A stretch of 64,000 nucleotides of DNA, from the NCBI GenBank assembly GCA_016783965.1, contig JADHVO010000003.1, forward strand, positions 1-64,000. Direction: 5' to 3'. Positions within the stretch are counted from its first letter, which is position 1, and the number at the start of each line of letters is the position of its first letter. This DNA comes from Alphaproteobacteria bacterium. Its GTDB lineage: Bacteria; Pseudomonadota; Alphaproteobacteria; Micropepsales; Micropepsaceae. This document shows positions 47,327-56,924 of the stretch, in pieces. The notes under the pieces were generated by a model, which worked only from the letters and a program-made list of their open reading frames with translations, ran no database searches and was not told where the DNA came from. Both the position numbers and the translations under genes were made by a program.

Positions 47327-49399
47327 ATGACAAAGTCAAAGCCCAAGCTCGTGCTGAGCAACACGCGGCTCGTTCCCTTCAACAAGCTCGTTCTGTCCCA
47401 GGCCAACGTCCGCCGCGTGAGCAACGGCGTCTCGATCGAAGATCTTGCCGACGACATCGCTCATCGCGGGCTTTTGCACAATCTCAACGTCCGGCCAGTG
47501 CTGGATGACGCCGGCGCGGAAACCGATATGTTCGAGGTCCCTGCTGGCGGACGGCGCTATCGCGCGCTGGAGATTCTCGTCAAGCAGAAGCGCTTGCTCA
47601 AGACGGCCGAAATTCCCTGTAACGTCAAATCGGCGGATGATCCGATCTCGGCGGAAGAGGATTCGCTGGCGGAGAACACCTTCCGCGAAGCGCTGCATCC
47701 GCTCGACGAATTCCGTGCAATCCAGGAGCTTTCGTCCAAAGGCATGGGCGACGACACCATTGCGGCACGACTGAAGATCACCCCGGCCGTGGTCAAGCAG
47801 CGCAAGCGCCTCGCCAGCGTTTCCGAAAAGCTGCTCGCGATCTATGGCGCCGACGGCATGACGCTCGAACAGCTCATCGCGTTCGCTGTCACCGACGACC
47901 ACGCCCGACAGGAGCATGTCTGGGATTGCATCGCCGATCAGATCTACGATGCCGATCCCTACACCATCCGCGCCATGCTGACCGAGGATACCGTGGAAGC
48001 GTCCGACCGGCGCGCACGTTTCGTCGGCATCGAAGCCTATGAAGCGGCAGGCGGTATCGTGATGCGCGATCTGTTCGACACTGAGGACGGCGGTTGGTTA
48101 CAGGATCCGGGCTTGCTCGACCGTCTCGTGACCGAAAAGCTCAAGGCTGTAGCAGCAGATATCGCGGCCGAAGGCTGGAAGTGGATCAATGTCGCGGTGA
48201 GCTTCCCCTACGGGCATGACACCGGCATGCGCCGCCTCGCCGGCACGCCGTCAGATTTGAGCGAGGAAGAGTACGCGCGTCGCCAAGCCCTTCGTGGCGA
48301 ACACGAGCAAATCGAGGGGCAATATGCCGAGGCCGAAGAGCTTCCCGATGACGTCGACCAACGCCTCGGGGCGATCGAGGCAGAGTTGGAAGCCTTCGAG
48401 AACAGGCCGCTTCTCTACCTGTCGGAAGACAAATCTCGCGCGGGGGTCTTTATCAGCCTCGCCAACGGTGGATCGCTCAGGATTGAGCGCGGCCTTGTCC
48501 GCCGCGAAGACGAAACACCAGAGACGCCGGATCAGAACGAGAAGGATGATACCAACGGTGACGCAGATACCACGGCCGAGCCGGCGACGCAGAGCACGGT
48601 TATCACGCTTGGCAACGGTGAGGATGACGAAGCCGAGGAGGAGAATGTTGTAAGACCTCTGCCTGACCGGCTTGTGACCGAACTCACGGCCCACCGCACG
48701 CTGGCGCTGCAGGATGCAGTCGCAAGCCATCCGCACATCGCGATGACCGCTCTCCTGCACAAACTCTGCCTAGATTGCTTCTATCACACCAGTTACGGCG
48801 CGTGTCTGGAAGCGTCGGTGCGCCACGTCTATCTGCCGATTCAGTCGCCGGATCTGAAAGACAGCCCATCGGCCGTCGCAATCGCCGAACGCCAAGAACG
48901 CTGGAAGGCGCAGATGCCCGACAGCGGCGAGTTGCTGTGGGATTGTATCGCCGGCCTTGACGATGAGACCCGCGCGGCGCTGCTAGCGCATTGCGTGTCG
49001 CTGGGTGTCACCGCGCTATACGAACGCGCCGACCGTTCCGGCGGATCGGGTCCGTCGCGCGGCACCATCGACCGGCGCATCGGGCAAGCCGATCGACTCG
49101 CCGATGCCGTCGCGCTCGACATGGTGACCGCAGGATGGAAGCCCACGGTCGAGAACTATCTCGGTCGGGTGACCAAACCCCGGATCCTCGAGGCGGTTCG
49201 CGAGGCCAAAGGCGAAGCGTCCGCCCAGCTGATCGATCATCTCAAGAAAGGCGAGATGGCGAAAGAAGCCGAACGGCTGCTGAACGGTACCGGCTGGCTG
49301 CCCGAACCGCTGCGCTCGTTCGATCTCACGTCGGAAGCGCAAGAACCGGACGCGTTACCGGCCTTCCTCTCGGAAGCACCGGCAGAGGCCGCGGAATAG
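47327..49399 (+). CDS. ParB/RepB-like nuclease-domain protein
   Basis: 690 aa. ParB N-terminal domain (FNKLVLSQANVRR, PAGGRRYRALEIL, AENTFREALHPLDEFRAI) with an HTH (DDTIAARLKITPAVVKQRKRLA). A long helical and acidic C-terminal part follows, with DETPETPDQNEKDDTNGDAD as a linker. ICE and plasmid relatives of this length are not canonical partition proteins. GGAG precedes the ATG at 47327. First gene of the backbone after the defence cargo. Confidence 0.82.
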   Translation: MTKSKPKLVLSNTRLVPFNKLVLSQANVRRVSNGVSIEDLADDIAHRGLLHNLNVRPVLDDAGAETDMFEVPAGGRRYRALEILVKQKRLLKTAEIPCNVKSADDPISAEEDSLAENTFREALHPLDEFRAIQELSSKGMGDDTIAARLKITPAVVKQRKRLASVSEKLLAIYGADGMTLEQLIAFAVTDDHARQEHVWDCIADQIYDADPYTIRAMLTEDTVEASDRRARFVGIEAYEAAGGIVMRDLFDTEDGGWLQDPGLLDRLVTEKLKAVAADIAAEGWKWINVAVSFPYGHDTGMRRLAGTPSDLSEEEYARRQALRGEHEQIEGQYAEAEELPDDVDQRLGAIEAELEAFENRPLLYLSEDKSRAGVFISLANGGSLRIERGLVRREDETPETPDQNEKDDTNGDADTTAEPATQSTVITLGNGEDDEAEEENVVRPLPDRLVTELTAHRTLALQDAVASHPHIAMTALLHKLCLDCFYHTSYGACLEASVRHVYLPIQSPDLKDSPSAVAIAERQERWKAQMPDSGELLWDCIAGLDDETRAALLAHCVSLGVTALYERADRSGGSGPSRGTIDRRIGQADRLADAVALDMVTAGWKPTVENYLGRVTKPRILEAVREAKGEASAQLIDHLKKGEMAKEAERLLNGTGWLPEPLRSFDLTSEAQEPDALPAFLSEAPAEAAE

Positions 49400-49424
49400 G
49401 TCCCTTCACTCTTCCACCAACATC

Positions 49425-49456
49425 GAGCCCGGCCTTGCGCCGGGCTCTTTTCTTTT
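49425..49456 (+). terminator. Rho-independent terminator after ParB-like gene
   Basis: GAGCCCGGC, five-base loop, GCCGGGCTC, then TTTTCTTTT. It ends just before the next ribosome site. Confidence 0.85.
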
Positions 49457-49468
49457 GGAGATCCATCA

Positions 49469-49861
49469 TGTCCACGCAATGTCGCGAACGGCCAGATTTT
49501 TTCGACTTCCGCAAATCCGTCGCCTATGACGATATTCGCCAAGCGCGCGTTTCATCGTCTGGCGCGACACCAGCTCGGGCTTCTCGCCAAGGTGCTCGAT
49601 CTACCATCCGGCAGCTTCGATCTGCGCTCCAACATGGCTGGCATCGCGGTCTCAGGCGAAATCACCCTGCACGCCGAGCATATCTATGTGCAGGCAAGCC
49701 AGCCTTTCGGCGGCTTCGACACGGGCATCCTCATCCGTGCCTGCAAGGGCCGTAAAGACTATACGGGCGGTCCCAACAACTTCACCTCGCTCGATCTTCT
49801 GCGCGAACCGAACAAACTTGCGCGCATGGTGCGGATGGTCCTCGAAAGGGATCGCCCATGA
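49469..49861 (+). pseudogene. Small conserved ICE protein with an apparent frameshift
   Basis: From the ATG at 49469 (GGAG seven bases before) the frame reads RPDFFDFRKSVAYDDIRQ, then runs out of sense. The continuation FHRLARHQLGLLAKVLDL to the stop at 49861 is in the +1 frame. I judge from memory of related ICE proteins that the two parts form one protein of about 125 aa. An ORF starting at 49526 lacks a ribosome site. The join is within a GCGCGCG tract near 49543-49550; it could be an indel, sequencing error or programmed shift. Function unknown; end overlaps the next gene by ATGA. Confidence 0.55.
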
Positions 49862-50136
49862 AAAACTCTGAGCTATTGACGACCAGGCCGCAGGACCTCG
49901 ATCACGCCGAGAAACGCCGCCGTTACGTCCTGCGCTGTCTGGTGCAGAACAATCCCTGCCCCCATTGCGGGCAGCTGTTGAACTTCTTCGAAGGTGCCAA
50001 CATTGCCATCGACGATTGGCAGAGCGAACCGGCACGCACGCCCTGCCGATGCCGCGCCTGTGGGGACGCGCTTCAATATGTCGTTCCCCGCCGCAATGGT
50101 GGCTGGCATTGGGAGCTGCCCGATCCCCAAAAGTGA
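49858..50136 (+). CDS. Small zinc-ribbon protein
   Basis: 92 aa. Two CxxC pairs (CPHCGQLL, CRCRACGD), a zinc-ribbon pattern. Overlaps the preceding gene by ATGA. Typical accessory gene of this ICE family; role unknown. Confidence 0.65.
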   Translation: MKNSELLTTRPQDLDHAEKRRRYVLRCLVQNNPCPHCGQLLNFFEGANIAIDDWQSEPARTPCRCRACGDALQYVVPRRNGGWHWELPDPQK

Positions 50137-50210
50137 GAGGACGGCCGGGACGGGTTTGGACCGGGTGAAGCCAAGAGAGCGCTCGCCGGTTCGCCCGTCC
50201 TCGCTCTCTT
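50137..50210 (+). promoter_or_regulatory. Competing inverted repeats before the helicase gene
   Basis: GGACGGG (50148-50154) pairs with CCCGTCC (50194-50200), GAGGACG (50137-50143) with CGTCCTC (50196-50202), and AAGAGAGCG (50173-50181) with CGCTCTCTT (50202-50210). The first two compete for the same bases, so alternative folds are possible. Attenuator-like arrangement; unproven. Confidence 0.45.
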
Positions 50211-50222
50211 GAAGGCCTTCTC

Positions 50223-53200
50223 ATGAACTCGATGATTTCTCCGGCTGCGCTCGCGGCCGCTACCTCTTTCTCCCTTTACGCCCGCGCCGCCGAACCCCTT
50301 CTCGCCGCCTCTGCGCGCGGCGAAGCGATTTCCACCGAGACGCTGCGAACCGCCATGGTATCGGCGTTCGGCGGCACCGACGCCGAAGGCGCGTGGGACT
50401 GGAAGACCGCTTACGACGTCTGCGAGATCGTGCAGGTCCAGTTCCTGCACAAATTCGGGGGCGCCATCCGCGCGCGTTCCGCCTCTCCCGCCGCCGCGCT
50501 CGCCATGCACGCGCGCATCGCGTCGCTCTTTCCCTCCCACACACGGCGTTCCGAAGAGAGCCAGGCGCTCCAGCAGTTTTCGACACCGATGCCGCTGGCG
50601 TTCGTGGCGGCTGCCGCCGCCGCGATGACGCCAGCCGATGTCGTGCTGGAGCCATCCGCCGGCACGGGGTTGCTGGCGATACACGCCGAATTGGCTGGCG
50701 CGCACCTCGCGCTCAACGAACTCGCCGACAACCGTGCCGCAATCCTGTGCGGACTGTTTCCCGAAGCCCCGATTTCGCAACATGACGCCGCGCACATCCA
50801 TGACTTTCTCGATCCGGCAGTCGCGCCCAGTGTCGTGCTGATGAACCCGCCATTCTCGGCCGCGGCCCATGTCGAGACCAAAGTCACCGACGCCGCGATG
50901 CGGCACATCGCATCCGCGCTCGCGCGCCTTGGTGATGGCGGACGCCTCGTCGCCATCACGGGCGCCAGCCTCGCGCCGGAAAGCCTCGCCTGGCGCGACG
51001 CCTTCACGCGCTTGCAGGAGAGCAGCCGCGTGGTTTTCTCCGCAGCCATCGACGGCCGTGTCTATGCCAAGCATGGCACAACCACCGACACACGCATCAC
51101 GGTTATCGACAAGCGCCCTGCGGAAGATGCGGATCATTTCCCGCCATCGCGCGGCATGTCGCCCAATACCGCCACGCTACTTAACTGGATCGCAGAGCTG
51201 CCGCCTCGTCAGAGCATTGCCAACGCGCGCGCAGTTTCATCCATCGCGCCGCGTGCCGTCGCGCGACGTTCTGCGGCGCGTGCCGCGCCCGCGCAACCGG
51301 CAACGACCATCGGCAGCGTTGAACTGGCCTACGAGATCGTCGATCAAGCTCCTATCGATCGCGGACATCTCAGCGATGCGATCTACGAGACCTATGCGCT
51401 GCAGTCGATTTCCATACCGGGCGCGCTGCCGCATCCCACCAAGCTCGTGCAATCGGCGGCCATGGCCTCGGTCGCACCGCCCAAACCCTCCTATCGTCCG
51501 CTCCTGCCGCCACACGTACTTCGCGATGGCCTGCTCTCCGACGCTCAACTCGAAAGCATCATCTATGCGGGCGACGCGCACAAAAACTGTCTCGCGGGCG
51601 CGTGGACGGTCGACGACACCTACGATGTTGTTTCGGCCGCGCCTGACGATGCGGAGGCCTCAGTTCGGTTTCGCCGGGGATGGATGCTGGGCGATGGCAC
51701 CGGCGCGGGCAAAGGCCGGCAGGTCGCCGGCGTTCTGCTCGACAATTGGTGCCAGGGCCGCACCCGCGCGGTATGGATCTCCAAGTCGGACAAGCTGATC
51801 GAGGATGCGCAGCGCGACTGGTCGGCGCTCGGCCAGGAGCGTTTGCTGGTGACACCGCTGTCGCGTTTCCGGCAAGGCGGCACGATCCGGCTGGCGCAAG
51901 GCATCCTATTCACCACCTATGCCACGCTGCGCTCTGACGCCAAGGAGGATAAGGCTTCCCGCGTCCAGCAGATCGTGGACTGGTTGGGCCGCGACTTCGA
52001 CGGCGTGATCGTGTTCGACGAATCCCATGCCATGGCCAATGCCGCAGGCGCGACCTCCGAGCGCGGCGACAGCGCGCCATCACAGCAGGGCCGTGCCGGT
52101 CTGCGCCTGCAACACGCGCTGCCCAACGCCCGTATCCTCTATGTCTCTGCCACCGGCGCCACCACGGTTCACAATCTGGCCTATGCCCAACGTCTCGGCC
52201 TTTGGGGCGGCACGGATTTTCCGTTCGCGACGCGCGCGGAATTTGTCGAAGCCATCGAAGCCGGCGGCGTCGCGGCCATGGAAGTGCTGGCGCGCGACCT
52301 GAAAGCGCTCGGTCTCTACGCCGCCCGCTCGCTCTCTTACGAGGGCTTCGAGTACGAACTGGTCGAGCACCAGCTCACACCCGAGCAGACCCGCATCTAT
52401 GACGCCTATGCGGGCGCCTTCCAAGTCATTCACAACAATCTCGATGCTGCGCTGCAGGCATCCAATGTCACCGGCGTGTCAGGCACGCTCAACGGCCAAG
52501 CCAAGTCCGCCGCGCGCTCGGCCTTCGAGTCCGCCAAGCAGCGCTTCTTCAATCACCTGATCACGGCGATGAAGACGCCGACCCTGATCAAATCCGTGGA
52601 GCGCGATCTGGAACAAGGCCATGCGGCCGTGATCCAGATTGTATCGACCGGCGAAGCGTTGATGGAACGGCGTCTCGCCGACATCCCGACCGAGGAATGG
52701 AACGACGTCTCGGTCGACATCACGCCGCGCGAATACGTTCTCGACTATCTGAGCCATTCCTTTCCGACGCAGCTCTATGAGCCCTTCACCGACGACGAGG
52801 GCAACCTCGCGTCCCGGCCTGTATTCGACAAGGATGGCAATCCTGTCCAGTCGCGCGAAGCCGTCCGTCGCCGCGACCGCATGATCGAACATCTGGCAGC
52901 GCTCGCACCTGTTCAAGGTGCGCTCGATCAGATCGTCCAGCGCTTCGGTACCGATCGCGTGGCCGAAGTGACCGGGCGGAGCCGCCGCATCGTGCGCAAA
53001 GGAGACCGGCTCTGCGTCGAGAACCGCGCCGGCTCGGCCAACCTCGCCGAAGCGCAAGCCTTCATGGATGATGTGAAGCCGATCCTCGTCTTCTCGGACG
53101 CTGGCGGCACCGGGCGCTCCTATCACGCCGATCTTGGCGCAAAGAACCGTCGCCTGCGCATACATTATCTATTGGAGGCGGGGTGGAAGGCCGACACCGC

Positions 53201-54518
53201 CATCCAAGGGCTGGGCCGCTCCAATCGCACCAACCAGGCACAACCGCCGCTGTTCCGGCCCATCGCCACCAATGTGAAGGCGGAGAAACGGTTCCTGTCC
53301 ACCATCGCAAGGCGATTGGACACGCTCGGCGCCATCACCAAGGGCCAGCGGCAAACGGGCGGCCAAGGGCTTTTCCGCGCTGACGACAATCTGGAATCGC
53401 CTTATGCGCGCGCGGCGCTGCGCCAGCTCTACCTGCTCATCTATAATGGAAAGGTCGAAGCCTGTTCGCTCCAGACTTTTGAAGCAGCGACGGGCCTCCA
53501 TCTGACGGACAATGATGGCAGTCTGCGCGAAGAGCTGCCGCCCATCACGACCTTCCTCAACCGGCTGCTAGCGCTGACCATCGACATGCAGAACCACCTC
53601 TTCGAGGTGTTCGAAAGCCTGCTGCGCGCCAAGATCGAAGGCGCGATCTCCAGCGGCATCTACGATCGTGGGCTTGAGACCATCGCCGCCGAGAGTCTGA
53701 TCGTCACTAACCGGCGCACGCTCTACACCCATGCCGTGAGCAACGCCGAAGCGAAAGTCTTCACGATCAAGCGCCGCGACCGCAATCAGCCTCTGACATT
53801 GGACGAAGCGCTGGAGTACTCCCGCGAGCCGCGGGCGCTCTTGATGATCAACAGCCAGTCGGGCCGCGCCGCGGTGCAAGTCACTGCATCGAGCCTGATG
53901 CTGGACGACGGCTCGGTCGAACGCCGTGTCCGGCTGCTGCGGCCGATGGAACGCCCCGCCATCGCGATCGAGGCGCTCGATCACACCCATTGGGAAGCCA
54001 CCGATCGCGAGACCTTCGTCCAAGCCTGGAATGCCGAACTCGCCGAGGTGCCGCCTTACACGGAAAGCGACATGCACATCGTTACCGGCCTGCTTCTGCC
54101 GATCTGGAAGCGCCTGCCCAATGAGCATTGCCGTGTCTATCGGCTGCAGACCGACGACGGCGAACGCATCATCGGCCGTCCTGTCTCGCTGGCCTGGGTA
54201 GCCAGCGCCACCAATACCGGCATGGCCGCGATTTCGCCAAACGAGGCGTGGACCGCCGTGCTCGACGGGCGCTCAACCCTAAAATTGCAGGATGGATTGC
54301 AGCTGCGCCGCGTGAAGGTGATGGGTTCGCATCGCGTCGAACTCATGGACTTCAGCGACGGCATGGTCGACCGGCTGAAGACGCTCGGCCTCATGTCCGA
54401 AATCATCGCCTGGAAGCTGCGGCTTTTCGTGCCAACAGGACCTAACGGCGCCGAGGTGTTGGCTGCTCTATTGGCGCGCCATCCGCTCACCGGTATCGAA
54501 AATCGGAGCGCGGTATGA
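50223..54518 (+). CDS. N6-methyltransferase-like domain fused to a strawberry-notch helicase
   Basis: 1431 aa. N-terminal Rossmann methyltransferase: LEPSAGTG at 142-149 and NPPF at 208-211, the N6-adenine motif. Then a strawberry-notch NTPase/helicase: GDGTGAGKGRQ at 490-500, FDESHAM at 598-604, and the helicase C domain with GGTGRSYHADLG and GLGRSNRTNQAQ. Frequent on ICEs and large plasmids, where it may remodel or modify incoming DNA. Ends in an ATGA overlap with the Toprim gene. Confidence 0.85.
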   Translation: MNSMISPAALAAATSFSLYARAAEPLLAASARGEAISTETLRTAMVSAFGGTDAEGAWDWKTAYDVCEIVQVQFLHKFGGAIRARSASPAAALAMHARIASLFPSHTRRSEESQALQQFSTPMPLAFVAAAAAAMTPADVVLEPSAGTGLLAIHAELAGAHLALNELADNRAAILCGLFPEAPISQHDAAHIHDFLDPAVAPSVVLMNPPFSAAAHVETKVTDAAMRHIASALARLGDGGRLVAITGASLAPESLAWRDAFTRLQESSRVVFSAAIDGRVYAKHGTTTDTRITVIDKRPAEDADHFPPSRGMSPNTATLLNWIAELPPRQSIANARAVSSIAPRAVARRSAARAAPAQPATTIGSVELAYEIVDQAPIDRGHLSDAIYETYALQSISIPGALPHPTKLVQSAAMASVAPPKPSYRPLLPPHVLRDGLLSDAQLESIIYAGDAHKNCLAGAWTVDDTYDVVSAAPDDAEASVRFRRGWMLGDGTGAGKGRQVAGVLLDNWCQGRTRAVWISKSDKLIEDAQRDWSALGQERLLVTPLSRFRQGGTIRLAQGILFTTYATLRSDAKEDKASRVQQIVDWLGRDFDGVIVFDESHAMANAAGATSERGDSAPSQQGRAGLRLQHALPNARILYVSATGATTVHNLAYAQRLGLWGGTDFPFATRAEFVEAIEAGGVAAMEVLARDLKALGLYAARSLSYEGFEYELVEHQLTPEQTRIYDAYAGAFQVIHNNLDAALQASNVTGVSGTLNGQAKSAARSAFESAKQRFFNHLITAMKTPTLIKSVERDLEQGHAAVIQIVSTGEALMERRLADIPTEEWNDVSVDITPREYVLDYLSHSFPTQLYEPFTDDEGNLASRPVFDKDGNPVQSREAVRRRDRMIEHLAALAPVQGALDQIVQRFGTDRVAEVTGRSRRIVRKGDRLCVENRAGSANLAEAQAFMDDVKPILVFSDAGGTGRSYHADLGAKNRRLRIHYLLEAGWKADTAIQGLGRSNRTNQAQPPLFRPIATNVKAEKRFLSTIARRLDTLGAITKGQRQTGGQGLFRADDNLESPYARAALRQLYLLIYNGKVEACSLQTFEAATGLHLTDNDGSLREELPPITTFLNRLLALTIDMQNHLFEVFESLLRAKIEGAISSGIYDRGLETIAAESLIVTNRRTLYTHAVSNAEAKVFTIKRRDRNQPLTLDEALEYSREPRALLMINSQSGRAAVQVTASSLMLDDGSVERRVRLLRPMERPAIAIEALDHTHWEATDRETFVQAWNAELAEVPPYTESDMHIVTGLLLPIWKRLPNEHCRVYRLQTDDGERIIGRPVSLAWVASATNTGMAAISPNEAWTAVLDGRSTLKLQDGLQLRRVKVMGSHRVELMDFSDGMVDRLKTLGLMSEIIAWKLRLFVPTGPNGAEVLAALLARHPLTGIENRSAV

Positions 54519-55576
54519 ATGCGCACAGTCCGGCCGGCAGATTGGCGCAACAGCTCGCGCAAAATGCCGAAGCGGTGTGCCGGCACTATCTATCCCGCGG
54601 CCACAGGCAGGGCCGCTATTGGCTTGTCGGTGACATCGACAACAACCCCGGCCGCAGCCTTTATGTCCGACTCAAGGGCGCAGATAGCGGCAAAGGTGCG
54701 GCCGGCAAGTGGACCGATGCTGCCACCGGCGAGCATGGCGATCTTCTCGATCTGATCGCACGCACCCATCATCTCACACGCTTGCGCGATGTGCTGGACG
54801 ACGCCCGCGCCTTTTTGCGCCTACCGCACCCCGCGCTGTCGGTGTGGTCGCGGCAGAACTCTCCAGCACCGGAAGGCTCGCCGGATTCGGCACGGCGGCT
54901 GTTTGCCATGTCGAGACCGCTCGCGGGATCGCTCGCTGAGACTTATCTGCGCGCGCGTGCGATCACGCAACTGGCCCATCTGCCAGCCTTACGATTTCAT
55001 CCGCGATGTTACTACCGGGCAGACGTTGAGGCCGAGACACAGACCTGGCCAGCACTCATCGCGGCCGTCACCGATCTCTCCGGCACGATCACCGGCGTGC
55101 ATCGCACTTGGCTCGATCGGGCCGGCGTCGACAAAGCGCCGCTCGAAACGCCACGCCGCGCGATGGGCCACCTTCTGGGTAATGCCGTGCGGTTCGGGAG
55201 TGCCGACGATGTTCTCGCAGCAGGCGAAGGCATCGAGACGATGCTGTCACTGCGCGACGCGTTGCCGGGTCTCGCGATGGCAGCAGGCCTTTCGGCCAAT
55301 CACCTCGCCGCCATGCTGCTCCCATCCACCTTGCGTATTCTCTACGTCGTCCGCGACGCTGATCCGGCTGGCGATCGCGCGACGGCCACGCTGTCACAGC
55401 GCGCGCAGAGCCAAGGCATCGAGGCACGCATGTTGTCGCCGCGCTTGGACGACTTCAACGACGATCTGCGCAAGATCGGCCTTACACATCTGCGCCAGCA
55501 TCTTCGCACGCAGCTCGCGCCCGAGCATGCCGAACGCTTTCTGAATCGTTGCGCATCGAGCATGGCTGTCCCCTGA
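54515..55576 (+). CDS. Toprim-domain primase-like protein (DUF7146)
   Basis: 353 aa. N-terminal zinc-less DNA-binding part (RGHRQGRYWLVGDIDNNPGRS), then a Toprim domain with the acidic motifs EGIETMLSLRDALP and YVVRDADPAGDRA. Such proteins are primase-like factors on conjugative elements. Start overlaps the helicase stop. Confidence 0.82.
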   Translation: MNAHSPAGRLAQQLAQNAEAVCRHYLSRGHRQGRYWLVGDIDNNPGRSLYVRLKGADSGKGAAGKWTDAATGEHGDLLDLIARTHHLTRLRDVLDDARAFLRLPHPALSVWSRQNSPAPEGSPDSARRLFAMSRPLAGSLAETYLRARAITQLAHLPALRFHPRCYYRADVEAETQTWPALIAAVTDLSGTITGVHRTWLDRAGVDKAPLETPRRAMGHLLGNAVRFGSADDVLAAGEGIETMLSLRDALPGLAMAAGLSANHLAAMLLPSTLRILYVVRDADPAGDRATATLSQRAQSQGIEARMLSPRLDDFNDDLRKIGLTHLRQHLRTQLAPEHAERFLNRCASSMAVP

Positions 55577-55587
55577 ACATGCACGGC

Positions 55588-55810
55588 CCGCGCACTCGGC
55601 CTTCTGAAAGGGCGATCCGGCCAGAAGCGCGATAGGCCTGCAACAGTCGGGCCCGGCTATTTTCCGCCGGCGCTGACGCGCCTTTGCATCGCCAAACAAA
55701 ATAGCCGGGCCCTCCTGTCCTTCGGCCGCCGGCCGCGACTGCGGCCCGCGGTTCCGGCCCATCGCGCTTCTGGCTGAGGGATCGCCGAAGGCCGCGCTTC
55801 GGTAGCGCGG
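55588..55810. repeat. Large nested inverted repeat before the DUF2493 gene
   Basis: Five collinear arms: CCGCGC/GCGCGG (55588-593, 805-810), CGGCCTTC/GAAGGCCG (597-604, 787-794), GGCGATC/GATCGCC (611-617, 780-786), GCCAGAAGCGCGAT/ATCGCGCTTCTGGC (620-633, 761-774) and GGGCCCGGCTATTTT/AAAATAGCCGGGCCC (649-663, 698-712). Fifty bp pair perfectly. Inside are GGCGC-TGAC-GCGCC and, on the 3' side, GGCCGC-GACT-GCGGCC. No coding sense. Candidate structured RNA or DNA. Confidence 0.75.
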
Positions 55811-55831
55811 TCCCTTTGTCAGGAGACAGCC

Positions 55832-56755
55832 ATGACACACGATTACGATTCAGAACCCGATCACAGCTCGTCGGCGACGGACGAAGCCGTCACGCAGCTT
55901 CAGCTCCATGGTTACAGGCCCTTCTACGATGAGCCGGACATGCGGCCTTCGCCCGATAGCGATGAAATCGCCGGAACGATTTCCGACATGTTCGACGCGC
56001 TTGCCAGCACACTGACGGATACCCGTCTCGAGCCGGACCTCGCAGACTTGCTCTGGTCTATGGTGCACGCCTTCCATCGCGCCATCGATCGCGTGCAACG
56101 CAAGCTCGACGACAACGAAGACGCGCAGAAGCGCAGCCAGCGCGAGCAGGACGGCTCCGAAATCCGCTCGGTCGAACTGGAACGCCTCCTCGCCGAGGGC
56201 GAAGTGTTACTCGACCGCCGCGACAGCATCGAAGCCTTTCGCGATGCCGCGGCCGACCGTTACGAGCAGATCACCGGATCGGTCTGGCGTCCGCACACAG
56301 GCTCGATGGTCAACCGCCGCGCCATGACGGCGGCTGTCATCGATAGCCGCGATTTTCTCAACGCCAAACGCCGCAGCGAGACCGAAATCGTCTTTCCAGC
56401 GGGTGCTCGCATCGCTTTTACGGGTGGACCGGACTGCAACGAGCACGACCGCATCTGGACCGCGCTCGACAAGGTGCATGCCAAGCATGCCGACATGGTG
56501 CTCCTGCATGGTGGCACACCCACAGGTGCCGAGCGCATCGCTGCCCGCTGGGCCGATGCCCGCAAAGTTCCACAGATCGCCTTCCGGCCCGATTGGAACC
56601 GGCATCACAAGGCCGCGCCCTTCAGGCGCAACGATCAGCTGCTCGACGCCATGCCGATCGGTGTTGTCGCCTTTCCAGGTTCCGGCATCTCCGCGAACCT
56701 TTGCGACAAGGCCCGCAAGCTCGGCATACCAGTCTGGCGGGACGGCGGCGCGTGA
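55832..56755 (+). CDS. DUF2493 (SLOG-like) domain protein
   Basis: 307 aa. Helical N-terminal half, then DUF2493 near residues 190-300: IAFTGGPDCNEHDRIWTALDKVH, LLHGGTPTGAERIAARWA and VVAFPGSGISANLCDKARKLGIPVW. The family shares the Rossmann-like SLOG fold that binds nucleotide ligands. Standard in this ICE backbone. GGAG precedes ATG. Confidence 0.85.
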   Translation: MTHDYDSEPDHSSSATDEAVTQLQLHGYRPFYDEPDMRPSPDSDEIAGTISDMFDALASTLTDTRLEPDLADLLWSMVHAFHRAIDRVQRKLDDNEDAQKRSQREQDGSEIRSVELERLLAEGEVLLDRRDSIEAFRDAAADRYEQITGSVWRPHTGSMVNRRAMTAAVIDSRDFLNAKRRSETEIVFPAGARIAFTGGPDCNEHDRIWTALDKVHAKHADMVLLHGGTPTGAERIAARWADARKVPQIAFRPDWNRHHKAAPFRRNDQLLDAMPIGVVAFPGSGISANLCDKARKLGIPVWRDGGA

Positions 56756-56761
56756 GCGCCG

Positions 56762-56809
56762 CCTTGCACGTCGCGCAAGGTGCGTTGCGCCCGCCGCAAC
56801 AGCGGCGGG
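56762..56809 (+). promoter_or_regulatory. Two hairpins before the membrane-protein gene
   Basis: CCTTGC/GCAAGG (56762-56767, 56775-56780) and CCCGCCGC-AACA-GCGGCGGG (56790-56809). No T-run follows, so not a typical terminator. Confidence 0.45.
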
Positions 56810-56924
56810 CTGCGACTTTCACGGCACCGATTCCGCTATCCGGCTCGCCCTGCTACGATGGCGGTTGCGCCGTGGCGGCAGGTGGAGGCGTGCATCGTCA
56901 CCCTTGCATCTGGAGACCACCGCC

